DNA of 64,000 nucleotides from Actinoplanes sandaracinus (GTDB lineage Bacteria > Actinomycetota > Actinomycetes > Mycobacteriales > Micromonosporaceae): positions 62,001 through 126,000 of the forward strand of contig NZ_JASCTH010000009.1 in assembly GCF_030009775.1 (NCBI RefSeq), given 5' to 3'. Numbering within the stretch: the stretch's first letter is position 1; each line of letters opens with the position of its first letter. Both the position numbers and the translations under genes were made by a program. This document shows positions 16,308 to 25,734 of this stretch, one piece after another. Below the pieces are notes generated by a model, which was given only the letters and a program-made list of their open reading frames with translations, was not told the DNA's origin and ran no database searches.

Positions 16308-16886
16308 GTGCCGCTGCAACTGGACGCCACCTCACCGTGGGCGTTCGTCGTGATCGCCGCCTCGATCGCCGGGTCGGCGGTGTTCCCGCCGCTGCCCAGC
16401 GAAGGGATGCTCGCCACCGCGATGAGCCTGGCCGCCGCCGGCAGGCTGCCCCTGGCCTGGGTGTGCGTCAGCACCACCGCCGGCGCCGTGCTCGGTGACC
16501 TGGCCGCCTACACCCTCGGGCGCGCCCTGAGCCGACCCGGCCACGCCCGTGCGGCGGGGTCTGCGCGGCTGCGCACCGCACTGGCCTGGCTGCACGCCCG
16601 GGAGCACACCTGGGGCCCCGGGATGATCGTCACCGGCCGGTTCGTCCCGGGCGGCACCACCGCTGTCGGGATCAGCGCCGGCCTGCTGCGCTTTCCGCCG
16701 CGCCGCTACCTGCTGTTCTCCAGCATCGGGGCGGCCCTGTGGACCGGCTACGGCGTCGCCGTCGGGATCGTCGGCAATGCCGTCTTCCCCGACAACCCCC
16801 TCGCCGGCGCCGCGGCCGCCGTCGGCCTGGCCCTGGCGATCGGCGCCGGCGTGCAGTGGCTCAGCCGCACCCGCCACCGCGAATAG
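16308..16886 (+). CDS. DedA-family membrane protein
   Basis: 192 residues from GTG 16308 with GGAAAGGA nearby. DedA/VTT hallmarks are FPPLPSEGMLATAMSLAAAG near the start, AAYTLGR after the second helix, and the conserved GRFVPGGTTAVGISAGLLRFPPRRYLLFSSIGAALWTGYGVAVG. The Arg and Pro in GRFVPG are the usual conserved re-entrant-loop residues. Members flip or transport lipid carriers or help maintain proton-motive force; some are linked to resistance phenotypes. It follows the APC permease on the same strand and is probably co-transcribed. Confidence 0.92.
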   Translation: MPLQLDATSPWAFVVIAASIAGSAVFPPLPSEGMLATAMSLAAAGRLPLAWVCVSTTAGAVLGDLAAYTLGRALSRPGHARAAGSARLRTALAWLHAREHTWGPGMIVTGRFVPGGTTAVGISAGLLRFPPRRYLLFSSIGAALWTGYGVAVGIVGNAVFPDNPLAGAAAAVGLALAIGAGVQWLSRTRHRE

Positions 16887-17202
16887 CTTCGACGGCACGG
16901 CATCGCCCGCCTCAGGCGCCGGGTCGCCGAGCACCTCCCGCGCCAACTCGGCCAATGCCCGCCGGTCCTCGGCCAGCACCCGCAGGCCGGCATCCGAAAC
17001 CGATATCGACCCCCGACTCTACGTGAGACCGACCATCAGGACCGGGCCGTGCGCGCTGAGATGGTCCGCCGTCAACCTGTCGCTCAACACTGGCGCCGAC
17101 TTATCGCGGCGGCACCTGCACGGGTCGGCGGGCTCGCATAGGGTGGTCATCATCCTCGATTTATACGAGCCCGCCCCAGACCCGACGGAGAGACAGACAC
17201 AC
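16887..17202. other. Spacer upstream of the STAS gene
   Basis: 316 bases without a gene I can support. It contains the inverted repeat at 17127-17175 and an AT-rich TTTATAC (17160-17166) that may act as the STAS gene's -10 region. Confidence 0.5.
17127..17175. promoter_or_regulatory. Long inverted repeat in front of the STAS gene
   Basis: GGCGGGCTCG (17127-17136) and CGAGCCCGCC (17166-17175) are perfect 10-bp arms separated by 29 bases, ending 27 bases before the STAS start. They could form an mRNA hairpin or flank the promoter as a two-site operator. Confidence 0.45.
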
Positions 17203-17541
17203 ATGCAGGTATCGGTCGCGCACCATCCACCGAACACGGCCGTCCTGGTCCTACGCGGATCCCTGGACATCGACACCGCTCCGGCCCTCAAGGCCAACCT
17301 GAGCCGGCTCGTCGAGCGTCCCTCTCCACGCGTGGTCGTCGACGTCTCCGGCCTCGACTTCTGTGATTCGATGGGCGTGGGCGTGCTGGTCACCGCGCAC
17401 GGGCGGGCCGGGGAACGGGGCGGCTGGGTGCGTCTCGCCGCCCCGTCGGGCTTCCTGCGCAGGCTCTTCGACACTCTCGGCCTCAGCGATTACCTGCCGA
17501 TGTTCCCGGACGTGGCGGCAGCGCTGAAGGAGGAGTCCTAA
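17203..17541 (+). CDS. STAS-domain anti-sigma factor antagonist
   Basis: 112 residues, a single STAS domain as in SpoIIAA/RsbV: VLVLRGSLDIDTAPALKANLSRLV, RVVVDVSGLDFCDSMGVGVLVTAHGRA, GFLRRLFDTLGLSDYLPMFPD. The Ser in FCDSMGVGVL is the residue phosphorylated by the partner anti-sigma kinase in this family. The unphosphorylated form would bind that kinase and free a sigma factor. No kinase or sigma gene is adjacent, so the partner is encoded elsewhere. Its stop codon overlaps the stop of the convergent ROK gene. Confidence 0.93.
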   Translation: MQVSVAHHPPNTAVLVLRGSLDIDTAPALKANLSRLVERPSPRVVVDVSGLDFCDSMGVGVLVTAHGRAGERGGWVRLAAPSGFLRRLFDTLGLSDYLPMFPDVAAALKEES

Positions 17542-18581
17542 GCGGCCGTCACCGTGTTGAGGGCGGCCACCGCGGCGCCGCGGGCGCCGGCCATGTCCCG
17601 GTCGGGGACCAGGGCGAAGGTGGCCACCGCCTTCTGCTCGTCACGCAGGTCGGTGCTCTCCCGCACGCTGTTGAGGAACCACTGCCGGAAGTGCGGCGCC
17701 GCCTCGACCACCCCGCCGCCCAGGAAGTAGGCGGCCGGGTCGGTGAAGTTGGCGGCGATGGTGAACAACTTGCCGATCGCCTTGGCCTGCTGACCGAAGA
17801 CGGCGAGGGCCATCGCGTCCTCCTTCTCGCCGTAACCGCGCAGTGCCTTGGCCGCCGTGGCGAGCGGCTCGTTCGCGAGCGGGTGGTCCGGGAACCGGGT
17901 CAGCCAGTACGGCAGCAGGTTGTTCTTGATGCCGGTGAGCGAGGCGATGCTCTCCACGTCCCCGGCGAACCCGCAGTTGCACATCGGGACGGGCTGGTCG
18001 TCCTCGATCACGCCGTGCAGCGGGATCTGCACGTGGCCCAGCTCACCGGCCATCCCGGCGACGCCGCGAACCACGGCGCCGGACTCGACCACGCCGCCGC
18101 CCAGGCCGGTGCCGACGATCGCCGCGACCGACGAGTTCAGCGGGGCGGCGGCGCCGAAGTGCTGGTGGTGCGCGTAGAGGGCGGCCGCGTTGCCGTCGTT
18201 GTTGTACACCACCGGCAGGCCGAGCCGGGCTTCGAGCGCGCCGCGGATGTCGAAGCCGTGCCAGGAGACCTGATTGAAGTTGGTCGCGCCCTTGGAGGAG
18301 ATCACCCCGTGCGCGCTGGCCGGGCCGGGCGTGTCCAGCCCGACCGCACGGACCAGAGACAACGGGGTGCTGGTCAACTCCAGGATGTTGGAGAACGCCT
18401 CGGCCAGCGCCTCGACGGCCGACTCCGGGCCGTCGAGGACCCGGCTCGGGTTCTCCACGAGGTTGTTGACGAGGAACTGACCCGTCGCATCGAGGACGGT
18501 CGCGTTGTTGCAGGTGCCGCCGTTGTCGAGTCCGACGACCACCCAGGAGGACGGGGTGCGTACCGTTTCAGGCTGATCCAC
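17538..18581 (-). CDS. ROK-family sugar kinase
   Basis: 347 residues, no helix-turn-helix, so a kinase rather than a ROK repressor. The ATP-binding phosphate-1 loop is GLDNGGTCNNATVLD, the catalytic region is NNDGNAAALYAH, the phosphate-2 loop is VGTGLGGGVV, and GELGHVQIPL provides the zinc-binding His. The zinc cluster that normally reads CxCGxxGCxE appears here as CNCGFAGDVE, with the third Cys replaced by Asp. Substrate could be glucose or another hexose. Convergent with the STAS gene and divergent from DUF1800. Confidence 0.9.
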   Translation of the reverse strand: MDQPETVRTPSSWVVVGLDNGGTCNNATVLDATGQFLVNNLVENPSRVLDGPESAVEALAEAFSNILELTSTPLSLVRAVGLDTPGPASAHGVISSKGATNFNQVSWHGFDIRGALEARLGLPVVYNNDGNAAALYAHHQHFGAAAPLNSSVAAIVGTGLGGGVVESGAVVRGVAGMAGELGHVQIPLHGVIEDDQPVPMCNCGFAGDVESIASLTGIKNNLLPYWLTRFPDHPLANEPLATAAKALRGYGEKEDAMALAVFGQQAKAIGKLFTIAANFTDPAAYFLGGGVVEAAPHFRQWFLNSVRESTDLRDEQKAVATFALVPDRDMAGARGAAVAALNTVTAA

Positions 18582-18614
18582 GGTCTTGAGACTAGGTCAG
18601 GACGGGGAATCCGG

Positions 18615-18645
18615 TAACGGGTGCGTCCGGATTGCGAACCCGTTA
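18615..18645. promoter_or_regulatory. Inverted repeat between divergent ROK and DUF1800 genes
   Basis: TAACGGGT (18615-18622) and ACCCGTTA (18638-18645) form perfect 8-bp arms with a 15-base spacer, 34 bases from the ROK start and 51 bases from the DUF1800 start. A possible operator for either gene. Confidence 0.4.
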
Positions 18646-18696
18646 GTCATGGTTGCAGCCGTGACTCGACCCGCGGATCGGGCCGAACCGTCTGGC

Positions 18697-20226
18697 ATGA
18701 CAAAGCCGACCCGCCGTACCGTGCTCGCCGGTTCCGTCGCCACCGCCGCCCTCGCCGCGACCGGCCTCGCCGTCGAGGCGCCCGCCGCGGCGGCCGCGCC
18801 CGCCGCCGGCAGCCTCGCCGCGGGCCTGGGCAACGACCCGATCGCGCACCTGCTGCGCCGGGCCACCTTCGGCGCGACGCCGGAGTCGTACGCGGAGGCC
18901 GCGAATCTGGGTGTGGCGGGCTGGCTGGACCGGCAGCTCGACCCGGCGCGGATCAGCGACGCGACGTGCGACGCGGTGCTGAAGCGGCTGCCGCTGGCCG
19001 GGGCCGACGCGGCGACCGTGCGGGCGAAGTCGTCGAAGAACTCCTACGACTCGTTCAAGCAGCTCGGCCGGGCCGTGATCGCCCGCGCGGCGTGGAGCGA
19101 GCGGCAGCTCTTCGAGCAGGCCGTCTCCTTCTGGTCGAACCACCTGCACGTCACCGCCCCGTCGTCCGGCGTCTGGGACACCCGCGCCGACTACGACCGG
19201 ACCGTGATCCGCAAGCACGCCCTCGGCAAGTTCGCCGACATGCTGAAGGCCAGCGCGCGGCACCCGTCGATGCTGACCTACCTGGACCAGCGCTCGTCGA
19301 CGAAGGCGCACCCGAACGAGAACTACGCCCGCGAGCTGATGGAGCTGCACACCGTCGGCCTGGTCTACACCGAGGCCGACGTGCTGGCCGCGGCCCGGCT
19401 GCTCACCGGCATGACGGTCGGCAAGTCCGGCGGTTACGTCTACGACGCGTCGGCGCACGCCACCGGCGCGGTCGCCATCCTCGGCTTCCAGCACGCCAAC
19501 GCCGCCGCCGACGGTGAGTCCGCCGCGTTCGCCTTCATCGACCACCTGGCCCGGCACACCGCGACCGCTGAGCGGATCGCCCGCAAGCTGTGCGTCCGGT
19601 TCGTCGCCGACGAGGCGCCGGCCTCGCTGGTCACCAAGCTGGCGAAGGTCTACCTGGACAACGACACCGCGATCGCGCCGGTGCTGCGCGCCCTGTTCAC
19701 GTCGCCGGAGTTCGCCGCGTCGGTGGGGCAGAAGATCCGCACGCCGTTCGAGGACACCATCGCCGCGATCCGCGCGCTCGGGCTCGGTCCGGACGCCTCC
19801 GGCGTGAAGTCGCTGGACGCGCTCTACAACCACCTGGTGTCGGCCGGCAACGCGCCGTTGCGGTGGAGCGCCCCGAACGGATACCCGGACGTGGCCGCCG
19901 CCTGGGCGTCGCCGTCGGCGTTCCTGCTGCGCTGCAACCTGCACCTGAACCTCGCCACCGGGTGGTACCCGAAGCAGCTCACCCGGCCGGCCGACCTGCT
20001 GAAGTCGCTGGTGCCGGTGCTGCCGGGCACGTACGGCGCGCTGGTCGACGCGCTCGCCACGCGCCTGGTCGGCGCGAAACTGCCGGCCGCGCACACCGCC
20101 GCCGTGCTCAGTGTCGCGGGAAAGGTGCCGACCAGTCCCCTGACCGTCAAGGACAAGTCGCTGGCCGGCTCCGCGCCGTACCTGATCGCTCTCGTCCTTG
20201 ACTCGCCGTCCTTCCAGCTTCGGTGA
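18697..20226 (+). CDS. DUF1800 family protein with Tat signal
   Basis: 509 residues from ATG 18697. The N-terminus PTRRTVLAGSVATAALAATGLA is a twin-arginine signal. The mature part has the family features LLRRATFGATPESYAEAANLGVAGWLDRQLDP, FWSNHLHVTAP, HPNENYARELMELHTVG and FTSPEFAASVGQKIRTPFEDTIAAIRALG. DUF1800 proteins have no assigned reaction but are nearly always encoded beside a DUF1501 protein, as here (70 bases downstream). Both are therefore thought to act together outside the membrane. The frame opens further upstream, but the Tat motif decides the start. Confidence 0.93.
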   Translation: MTKPTRRTVLAGSVATAALAATGLAVEAPAAAAAPAAGSLAAGLGNDPIAHLLRRATFGATPESYAEAANLGVAGWLDRQLDPARISDATCDAVLKRLPLAGADAATVRAKSSKNSYDSFKQLGRAVIARAAWSERQLFEQAVSFWSNHLHVTAPSSGVWDTRADYDRTVIRKHALGKFADMLKASARHPSMLTYLDQRSSTKAHPNENYARELMELHTVGLVYTEADVLAAARLLTGMTVGKSGGYVYDASAHATGAVAILGFQHANAAADGESAAFAFIDHLARHTATAERIARKLCVRFVADEAPASLVTKLAKVYLDNDTAIAPVLRALFTSPEFAASVGQKIRTPFEDTIAAIRALGLGPDASGVKSLDALYNHLVSAGNAPLRWSAPNGYPDVAAAWASPSAFLLRCNLHLNLATGWYPKQLTRPADLLKSLVPVLPGTYGALVDALATRLVGAKLPAAHTAAVLSVAGKVPTSPLTVKDKSLAGSAPYLIALVLDSPSFQLR

Positions 20227-20296
20227 TCGTCACGACTTGACCACCGTGGCTCGCCGGAGGCGCGGCAGGGCCGGAGGGCATGACAAGGGAGGCACT

Positions 20297-21565
20297 ATGA
20301 CAACGGTGCTGTGTTGTGACGAGAACGAGAAGGCACAGCTCACCCGGCGCGGCCTGATCCGCCGTGGTCTCGCCGTCGGCGCCGGGGCCGCGCTCACCGG
20401 ACTGGCCGGCGAGGCGCTCAGCACGAGCCTCGCGTTCGCCGCCGGGAAGTACACCGGGGACGTCCTGGTGGTGGTGTCGATGCACGGCGGTTTCGACGGA
20501 CTGTCGGCGTTCGCGCCGATCGGCGACACCGCGTACTTCCAGGCCCGCCCCGGCATCGCCGTCCCCACCGCCAAGGTGATTGCCGGCGACGGCATGTTCG
20601 GGCTGCACCCGGCGATGGCCCCGCTGCTGCCGCAGTGGAAGGCCGGAAGACTCGCCGCGGTGCACGCGGTCGGGCAGTCGAATCCGACCCGGTCGCACTT
20701 CGCCGCGATGGAGGCGATGGAGAACGCCGCGCCCGGCACCTCGATCCGCAGCGGATGGCTGGACCGGATGCTCGGCCTGACCGGCGCCTCCGGACCGCTC
20801 TCCGCGGTGTCGATGGGCGACGCGATGCCGGCCCGGCTGCTGGCCGGCCCGTCGGCCGACGTGTCGATGAAGGGTCTCGACGAGTTCACCCTCGCCGCCG
20901 ATGGCAAGAAGCCGATGGCCGCCGCGCTGCGGGCGATGTACGCCGACGCCCCGCCCCTGCTCGCCGGCCCGGCCATGGCCGCCGACCGGGCCCTGGCCGC
21001 CACCGCCTCGGCGAAGGGCGCCTACCGGCCGGCGAACGGCGCCGAGTACCCCGACAGCGACCTGGGCGGCGCGCTGCGCGACGTGGCCCGGCTGATCAAG
21101 GCGGACTCCGGCCTGGTCACGGCCGCGGTCGACTGCGGCGACTGGGACATGCACCAGGGGCTCGGCCCGGCGGTCAAGGGCCAACGGATGTACGACAACC
21201 TGGCCGACTTCTCCGCCGCGTTGGCCGCCTTCGTCACCGACCTCGGCGAGACCGCGATGAAGAACGTGACCGTCCTGACGATCAGCGAGTTCGGCCGCCG
21301 GGTCAAGGAGAACAGCTCGCGCGGCGTGGATCACGGCCACGGCAACGCGATGATGCTGCTCGGCGGCGGGATACGCGGCGGCAGAGTCTACGGCGCGTGG
21401 CCCGGCCTGGACCCGGCGTCGCTGGTCGCGGGAGATCTGGCGGTGACCACCGACTACCGGTCGGTGATCGGCGAGGTGCTGCAGAAACGGTGCGGCGTCG
21501 GCGCGCTGAACGATGTGTTCCCGGGCGTGAAGCCCTCCTCGTTCGGCCTGGCCGCCGCCCGCTGA
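20297..21565 (+). CDS. DUF1501 family protein (alkaline-phosphatase-like fold) with Tat signal
   Basis: 422 residues from ATG 20297 with GGGAGG at 20287-20292. A twin-arginine region (LTRRGLIRRGLAVGAGAALTG) precedes the exported domain. Typical segments are DVLVVVSMHGGFDGLSAFAPIGD, GLHPAMAPLLPQWKAGRLAAVHAVGQSNPTRSHFAAMEAME, TISEFGRRVKENSSRGVDHGHGNAMMLLGGGIRGGRVYG and TTDYRSVIGEVL. The fold is related to sulfatases and phosphatases, with His and Asp in DHGHGN as likely metal ligands. Partner of the DUF1800 protein. A strong terminator follows. Confidence 0.93.
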   Translation: MTTVLCCDENEKAQLTRRGLIRRGLAVGAGAALTGLAGEALSTSLAFAAGKYTGDVLVVVSMHGGFDGLSAFAPIGDTAYFQARPGIAVPTAKVIAGDGMFGLHPAMAPLLPQWKAGRLAAVHAVGQSNPTRSHFAAMEAMENAAPGTSIRSGWLDRMLGLTGASGPLSAVSMGDAMPARLLAGPSADVSMKGLDEFTLAADGKKPMAAALRAMYADAPPLLAGPAMAADRALAATASAKGAYRPANGAEYPDSDLGGALRDVARLIKADSGLVTAAVDCGDWDMHQGLGPAVKGQRMYDNLADFSAALAAFVTDLGETAMKNVTVLTISEFGRRVKENSSRGVDHGHGNAMMLLGGGIRGGRVYGAWPGLDPASLVAGDLAVTTDYRSVIGEVLQKRCGVGALNDVFPGVKPSSFGLAAAR

Positions 21566-21620
21566 CCGACCCCGGCCCGGCCGCCGCCCGCTGACCGACC
21601 CCGGGCGGAGAAAGAGTTCA

Positions 21621-21652
21621 GGGCCGGCGCCTCTCCCAGGAGGCGCCGGCCC
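21621..21652. terminator. Strong bidirectional terminator
   Basis: Perfect 13-bp stem GGGCCGGCGCCTC / GAGGCGCCGGCCC with a six-base loop, followed by TTGTC. It lies between the convergent DUF1501 and sugar-permease genes. A 26-base direct duplication of the DUF1501 gene end lies just before it (about 21549-21604). Confidence 0.85.
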
Positions 21653-21719
21653 TTGTCAGCCGCCCCGGCTCAAGGCCCTGTGCCGGGACGGCGTGTTCTC
21701 TTCACCACTGGTCAGCTCG

Positions 21720-22973
21720 TCACTTGGCGCCGGCCGTGCGGCGCTTCGACCAGACGTCGAAGGCCACCGCGGCCAGGAGCACGCCGCCCTTGACCAGCAT
21801 GACCTCCTTGGGCTCCGCGCCGAGCAGGCTCATGCCGTTGTTGATGACGGCCATGATCATGCCGCCGGTGATCGCGCCGACCACCTTGCCGACGCCGCCC
21901 TGGACGGCGGCGCCGCCGATGAACGCGGCCGCGATGGCGTCCAGCTCGAAGCTGTTGCCGGCGGTCGGGCCGGCCAGGTTGAGCCGGCCGGCGAAGATGA
22001 TGCCGGCCACCGCCGAGAGCACGCCCATGTTGACGAACAGCCAGAACACCACCGACTTGACCTTGACGCCGGAGAGCGTCGCGGCCTGCAGGTTGCCGCC
22101 GACGGCGTAGATCTGCCGGCCGAACACGGCCCGGTTGGTGACCAGGGTGTAGCCGACCACCAGCACGGCGAGCAGGACGAGCACCCAGGGCAGGTTCCGG
22201 AAACGCGCCAGCTGCACGACGAAGAACATCACCAGGATCGCCGGGACGGCCACCTTGAGCGCGAACAGCCACATCGGGTCGACGGCCTGGCTGTAGCGGA
22301 TCCGGGCGGCCCGGGCCCGGACCTGCACCAGGGCCATGCCCACGACCACGGCGACGCCGAGGATGATGCTGAACAGGTCGGCCCCGCCCAGCGCCTCACC
22401 GAGGCCGATGTTGCCGAGGAACCCGGGGATGAAGCCGTTGCCCAGCGTCCGGATCTCGTCGGGGAACGGGCCCTTGCCCTCGTTGCCGAGGATCCACATG
22501 GTCACCGCACGGAACAGCAGCATGCCGGCCAGCGTGACGATGAAGGCCGGAATGTTGAAGTACGCCACCCAGTAGCCCTGCCAGGCGCCGATCATCGCGC
22601 CGAAGACCAGCGTCGCGATCACCGCGACCGGCCAGGGCAGATCCCAGTCGACCATCATGACGGCGGCGAAGGCGCCGGTCGCGGCCACCACCGAACCGAC
22701 CGACAGGTCGATGTGCCCGGCGATGATGATCAGCACCATGCCGATCGCGAGCACCAGGATGTACGAGAACTGCACGATGATGTTGCTGAGGTTCTGCGGG
22801 CCCAGCAGGTCGCCGCCGGTCAGCGCGGTGAACAGCACGACGACCAGGGCGAGCGCGATGTAGATGCCGCTCTGCTTGATGTCGAAATTGACTCTGCGGG
22901 GGGCGGTGTCGCCGTGCGGCGCGGCCGGGCCCTTGCCGGCCTGCACACCGGTGCTGGTGGGTGCGGCCGTCAC
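21720..22973 (-). CDS. gguB: Sugar ABC transporter permease (GguB/XylH type)
   Basis: 417 residues with about 10-12 transmembrane helices. The family signature of monosaccharide ABC permeases is present: [26 protein letters not shown], then [44 protein letters not shown] and [30 protein letters not shown]. The start is a GTG overlapping the ATPase stop (GTGA). It forms the channel for the sugar importer whose binding protein and ATPase are encoded just upstream. Context with araA and araB points to L-arabinose, though GguAB/ChvE systems also carry galactose and xylose. Confidence 0.93.
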   Translation of the reverse strand: MTAAPTSTGVQAGKGPAAPHGDTAPRRVNFDIKQSGIYIALALVVVLFTALTGGDLLGPQNLSNIIVQFSYILVLAIGMVLIIIAGHIDLSVGSVVAATGAFAAVMMVDWDLPWPVAVIATLVFGAMIGAWQGYWVAYFNIPAFIVTLAGMLLFRAVTMWILGNEGKGPFPDEIRTLGNGFIPGFLGNIGLGEALGGADLFSIILGVAVVVGMALVQVRARAARIRYSQAVDPMWLFALKVAVPAILVMFFVVQLARFRNLPWVLVLLAVLVVGYTLVTNRAVFGRQIYAVGGNLQAATLSGVKVKSVVFWLFVNMGVLSAVAGIIFAGRLNLAGPTAGNSFELDAIAAAFIGGAAVQGGVGKVVGAITGGMIMAVINNGMSLLGAEPKEVMLVKGGVLLAAVAFDVWSKRRTAGAK

Positions 22974-24505
22974 GGCGCTACCTCCTGTGCTTCCTTCGTC
23001 ATGAGGGTCATCAGGCTCTCTTGCGTGGCCTCGGCGCGCGGCACCTCGCCGGTGATCCGGCCAGCCGAGAGGGTGTAGATGCGGTCACAGATCCCGAGAA
23101 GCTCGGGGAGCTCGGACGAGATGACCAGGATGGCCTTCCCCTCGTCGGCGAGCCGGTTGATGATCGTGTAGATCTCGTACTTGGCACCGACGTCGATGCC
23201 CCGGGTCGGCTCGTCGAGGATCAGGATGTCCGGATCGGTGAGGATCCACTTGGACAGCACGACCTTCTGCTGGTTGCCGCCGGACAGCTTGCCGACGACC
23301 GCCTCGACGCTCGGCGCCTTGATGTTCATGCTGGCGCGGAACCCGTCGGCGACCCGGAACTCCTCGTTGCCGTCGACCCAGCCGGCCTTGGCCAGCTTGT
23401 CCAGCGCCGCCGCCGAGATGTTGCGCTTGATGTCCTCGATCAGGTTCAGGCCGTACCGCTTGCGGTCCTCGGTGGCGTACGCCATGCCGTGGTCGATCGC
23501 CTCGCGGACGGTGCGCGCCTGGATCTCCTGGCCGTCCTTGACCAGACGGCCGGAGATGTTGACGCCGTACGAACGACCGAAGACGCTCATCGCCAGTTCG
23601 GTGCGGCCGGCGCCCATCAGGCCGGCCAACCCGACGATCTCGCCGCGGCGCAGCGTCATGTTGACCCGGTTGACCAGCGGCCGGTCGGGCTGGCTGGGAC
23701 TGAAGACCGTCCAGTCCTCGATCCGCAGCGCCTCCGCGCCGATCTTCGGGGTGTGGTCCGGGTAACGGTGTTCCATGTCCCGGCCGACCATCCCCGAGAT
23801 GATCTTCTCCTCGGTGAGTTCCGGGGTGTTCGCGGTCCAGATCGTCTTGCCGTCCCGCAGGATGGTGACCCGGTCCGAGATTCCCATGACCTCGTTGAGC
23901 TTGTGCGAGATGATCACGCAGGTGATGCCCTCGTCGCGCAGCCCGCGCAACAGGTCGAGCAGATGCGCCGAGTCCTCGTCGTTGAGCGCCGCGGTCGGCT
24001 CATCGAGGATCAGCAACTTGACCTGCTTGGAGAGGGCCTTGGCGATCTCGACGAGCTGCTGCTTGCCGACACCGAGCTCGATGACCGGGGTGACCGCGCG
24101 CTCGGACAGGCCGACGCGGCGCAGTAGCTCGTCGGCCGCGGCGTTGGTCCGGTTCCAGTCGATCCAGCCGCGCTTGGCCTGCTCGTTGCCGAGAAAGATG
24201 TTCTCGGCGATGGAAAGGTTCGACGCGAGCGCGAGCTCCTGGTGGATGATGACGATGCCCCGGTGCTCGCTGTCGCGGATGCCGGAGAACTTGCAGGGCT
24301 CGCCCTCGAACTCGATGTCGCCCTCGTAGGTCCCGTGCGGGTAGACACCCGACAGCACCTTCATCAGGGTCGACTTGCCGGCCCCGTTCTCACCGCAGAT
24401 GGAGTGGATCTCTCCTCTGCGTACGTCAAGATTGACGTCCTGCAGCGCCTTGACGCCCGGGAACGTCTTGGTGATGCCGCTCATCCGCAGAATCGTGTCG
24501 GTCAT
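22970..24505 (-). CDS. gguA: Sugar ABC transporter ATP-binding protein, double-domain (GguA/XylG type)
   Basis: 511 residues with two ABC domains. The first has Walker [17 protein letters not shown], signature [15 protein letters not shown] and Walker [12 protein letters not shown]. The second has the degenerate Walker [17 protein letters not shown], signature [15 protein letters not shown] and Walker [21 protein letters not shown]. This asymmetry is normal for monosaccharide importers of the CUT2 class. ATG 24505 is preceded by GGAGGG. It powers uptake with the permease downstream. A long hairpin separates it from the binding-protein gene. Confidence 0.95.
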   Translation of the reverse strand: MTDTILRMSGITKTFPGVKALQDVNLDVRRGEIHSICGENGAGKSTLMKVLSGVYPHGTYEGDIEFEGEPCKFSGIRDSEHRGIVIIHQELALASNLSIAENIFLGNEQAKRGWIDWNRTNAAADELLRRVGLSERAVTPVIELGVGKQQLVEIAKALSKQVKLLILDEPTAALNDEDSAHLLDLLRGLRDEGITCVIISHKLNEVMGISDRVTILRDGKTIWTANTPELTEEKIISGMVGRDMEHRYPDHTPKIGAEALRIEDWTVFSPSQPDRPLVNRVNMTLRRGEIVGLAGLMGAGRTELAMSVFGRSYGVNISGRLVKDGQEIQARTVREAIDHGMAYATEDRKRYGLNLIEDIKRNISAAALDKLAKAGWVDGNEEFRVADGFRASMNIKAPSVEAVVGKLSGGNQQKVVLSKWILTDPDILILDEPTRGIDVGAKYEIYTIINRLADEGKAILVISSELPELLGICDRIYTLSAGRITGEVPRAEATQESLMTLMTKEAQEVAP

Positions 24506-24534
24506 GCAGACCCTCCTAGTGGGCCGATGAGGCC

Positions 24535-24570
24535 CGCGCCCCGCCCGCCTCGAAAGGTGGGCGGGGCGCG
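24535..24570 (-). terminator. Intra-operon hairpin between binding-protein and ATPase genes
   Basis: A 16-bp stem (24535-24550 with 24555-24570, one C-A/G-T mismatch) around the tetraloop CGAA. Probably a partial terminator or mRNA stabiliser that lets the abundant binding protein be made in excess over the membrane parts, as is usual for such importers. Confidence 0.65.
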
Positions 24571-24580
24571 GAAACCTACA

Positions 24581-25708
24581 TCACTTCAGCTGGTCAGCCG
24601 TGTAGTAGCCGCCGGTGACCAGTTCCTTCTCGTAGTTGTCCTTGGTGACGATGACCGACTCCAGCAGCTGGGCCGGGACGACCTTCACACCGTTGTCGTA
24701 GTCGGTGGCGTTGTTCGTCTTCGGGGTCTGGCCCTTGAGCACCGCGTCGGCCATCTCGCCGGTGACCTTGGCGAGCTGACGGGTGTCCTTGTAGATGGTG
24801 GAGTACTGCTCACCCGCGATGATCGACTTGACCGAGGCGAGCTCGGCGTCCTGGCCGGTGACGATCGGGTACGCCTGCGAACCGGTGCCGTAACCGCCGG
24901 ACTTCAGCGCGGAGAGGATGCCGATCGAGATGCCGTCGTAGGGCGAGAGAACACCGTTGACCTTGGCGCCGTCCTTGTAGGTCGAGGTCAGCAGGTTCTC
25001 CATGCGCTTCTGCGCGGTGGCCGGGTCCCAGCGCAGCGTGGAGACGGTGTCGAAGTCCTTCTGGCCGCTCTTAACGACGACGGTGCCCTTGTCGATGTGC
25101 GGCTGCAGGACGCTCATGGCGCCCTTGAAGAAGAAGGTCGCGTTGTTGTCGTCCGGCGAACCGGCGAACAGCTCGACGTTCAGCGGGCCCTTGGCGCCGG
25201 CGTCGGTGCCGTCGGCGTTGAGGACCTTGAGACCGATCAGCAGCGAGGTGGCCTGCTGCACGCCGACCTTGAAGTTGTCGAAGGTGGCGTAGTAGTCCAC
25301 GTTCGGGCTCTTGCGGATGAGCCGGTCGTACGCGATGACCTTGATGCCGGCGGCCTTCGCGTTGTCGAGCTGGCTGGTGATCGCCTCGCCGTCGATCGAC
25401 GCGATGATCAGCAGCTTGGCGCCCTTGGTGATCTGGCTGTCCAACTGCTGGGTCTGGGTCGGGATGTCGTCCTCCGCGTACTGGAGGTCGACCTTGTAGC
25501 CCAGGGTCTCGAGCTGCTTCTTCAGGTTGTCGCCGTCGTGGATCCAGCGCTCCGAGGAGCGGGTCGGCATGGTGATGCCGACCAGCGCGCCTGCGGTGAC
25601 ACCGCTGGCGGCTTCCTTGTCGACGGACTTCTCAGCGTTACCACAGGCCGCCATGGTGGCGACCATCGTGGCGGCGGTGAAAACGGCCGCGAGCCGGGTC
25701 AATTTCAC
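24581..25708 (-). CDS. chvE: Sugar ABC transporter substrate-binding lipoprotein (ChvE type)
   Basis: 375 residues from GTG 25708 with AAAGGAGAG upstream. The lipobox is MVATMAACG (Cys about residue 22), so it is anchored outside the membrane. The periplasmic-binding-protein type 1 fold follows: [94 protein letters not shown] and [30 protein letters not shown]. These match ChvE/multiple-sugar binding proteins (conserved WIHDGD, YDRLI and TGQDAE). Aldose specificity, arabinose most likely from context. 26 bases downstream of araA. Confidence 0.94.
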   Translation of the reverse strand: MKLTRLAAVFTAATMVATMAACGNAEKSVDKEAASGVTAGALVGITMPTRSSERWIHDGDNLKKQLETLGYKVDLQYAEDDIPTQTQQLDSQITKGAKLLIIASIDGEAITSQLDNAKAAGIKVIAYDRLIRKSPNVDYYATFDNFKVGVQQATSLLIGLKVLNADGTDAGAKGPLNVELFAGSPDDNNATFFFKGAMSVLQPHIDKGTVVVKSGQKDFDTVSTLRWDPATAQKRMENLLTSTYKDGAKVNGVLSPYDGISIGILSALKSGGYGTGSQAYPIVTGQDAELASVKSIIAGEQYSTIYKDTRQLAKVTGEMADAVLKGQTPKTNNATDYDNGVKVVPAQLLESVIVTKDNYEKELVTGGYYTADQLK

Positions 25709-25734
25709 GGTGGATCTCTCCTTTGAGAACGGTG

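Noticed and set aside
16887..17021. Minus-strand fragment reading SDAGLRVLAEDRRALAELAREVLGD, like the wing and last helix of a MarR-type regulator
   Set aside because: Only about 25 residues, stop at 17021 and then antisense of the DedA gene; too little to call a pseudogene.
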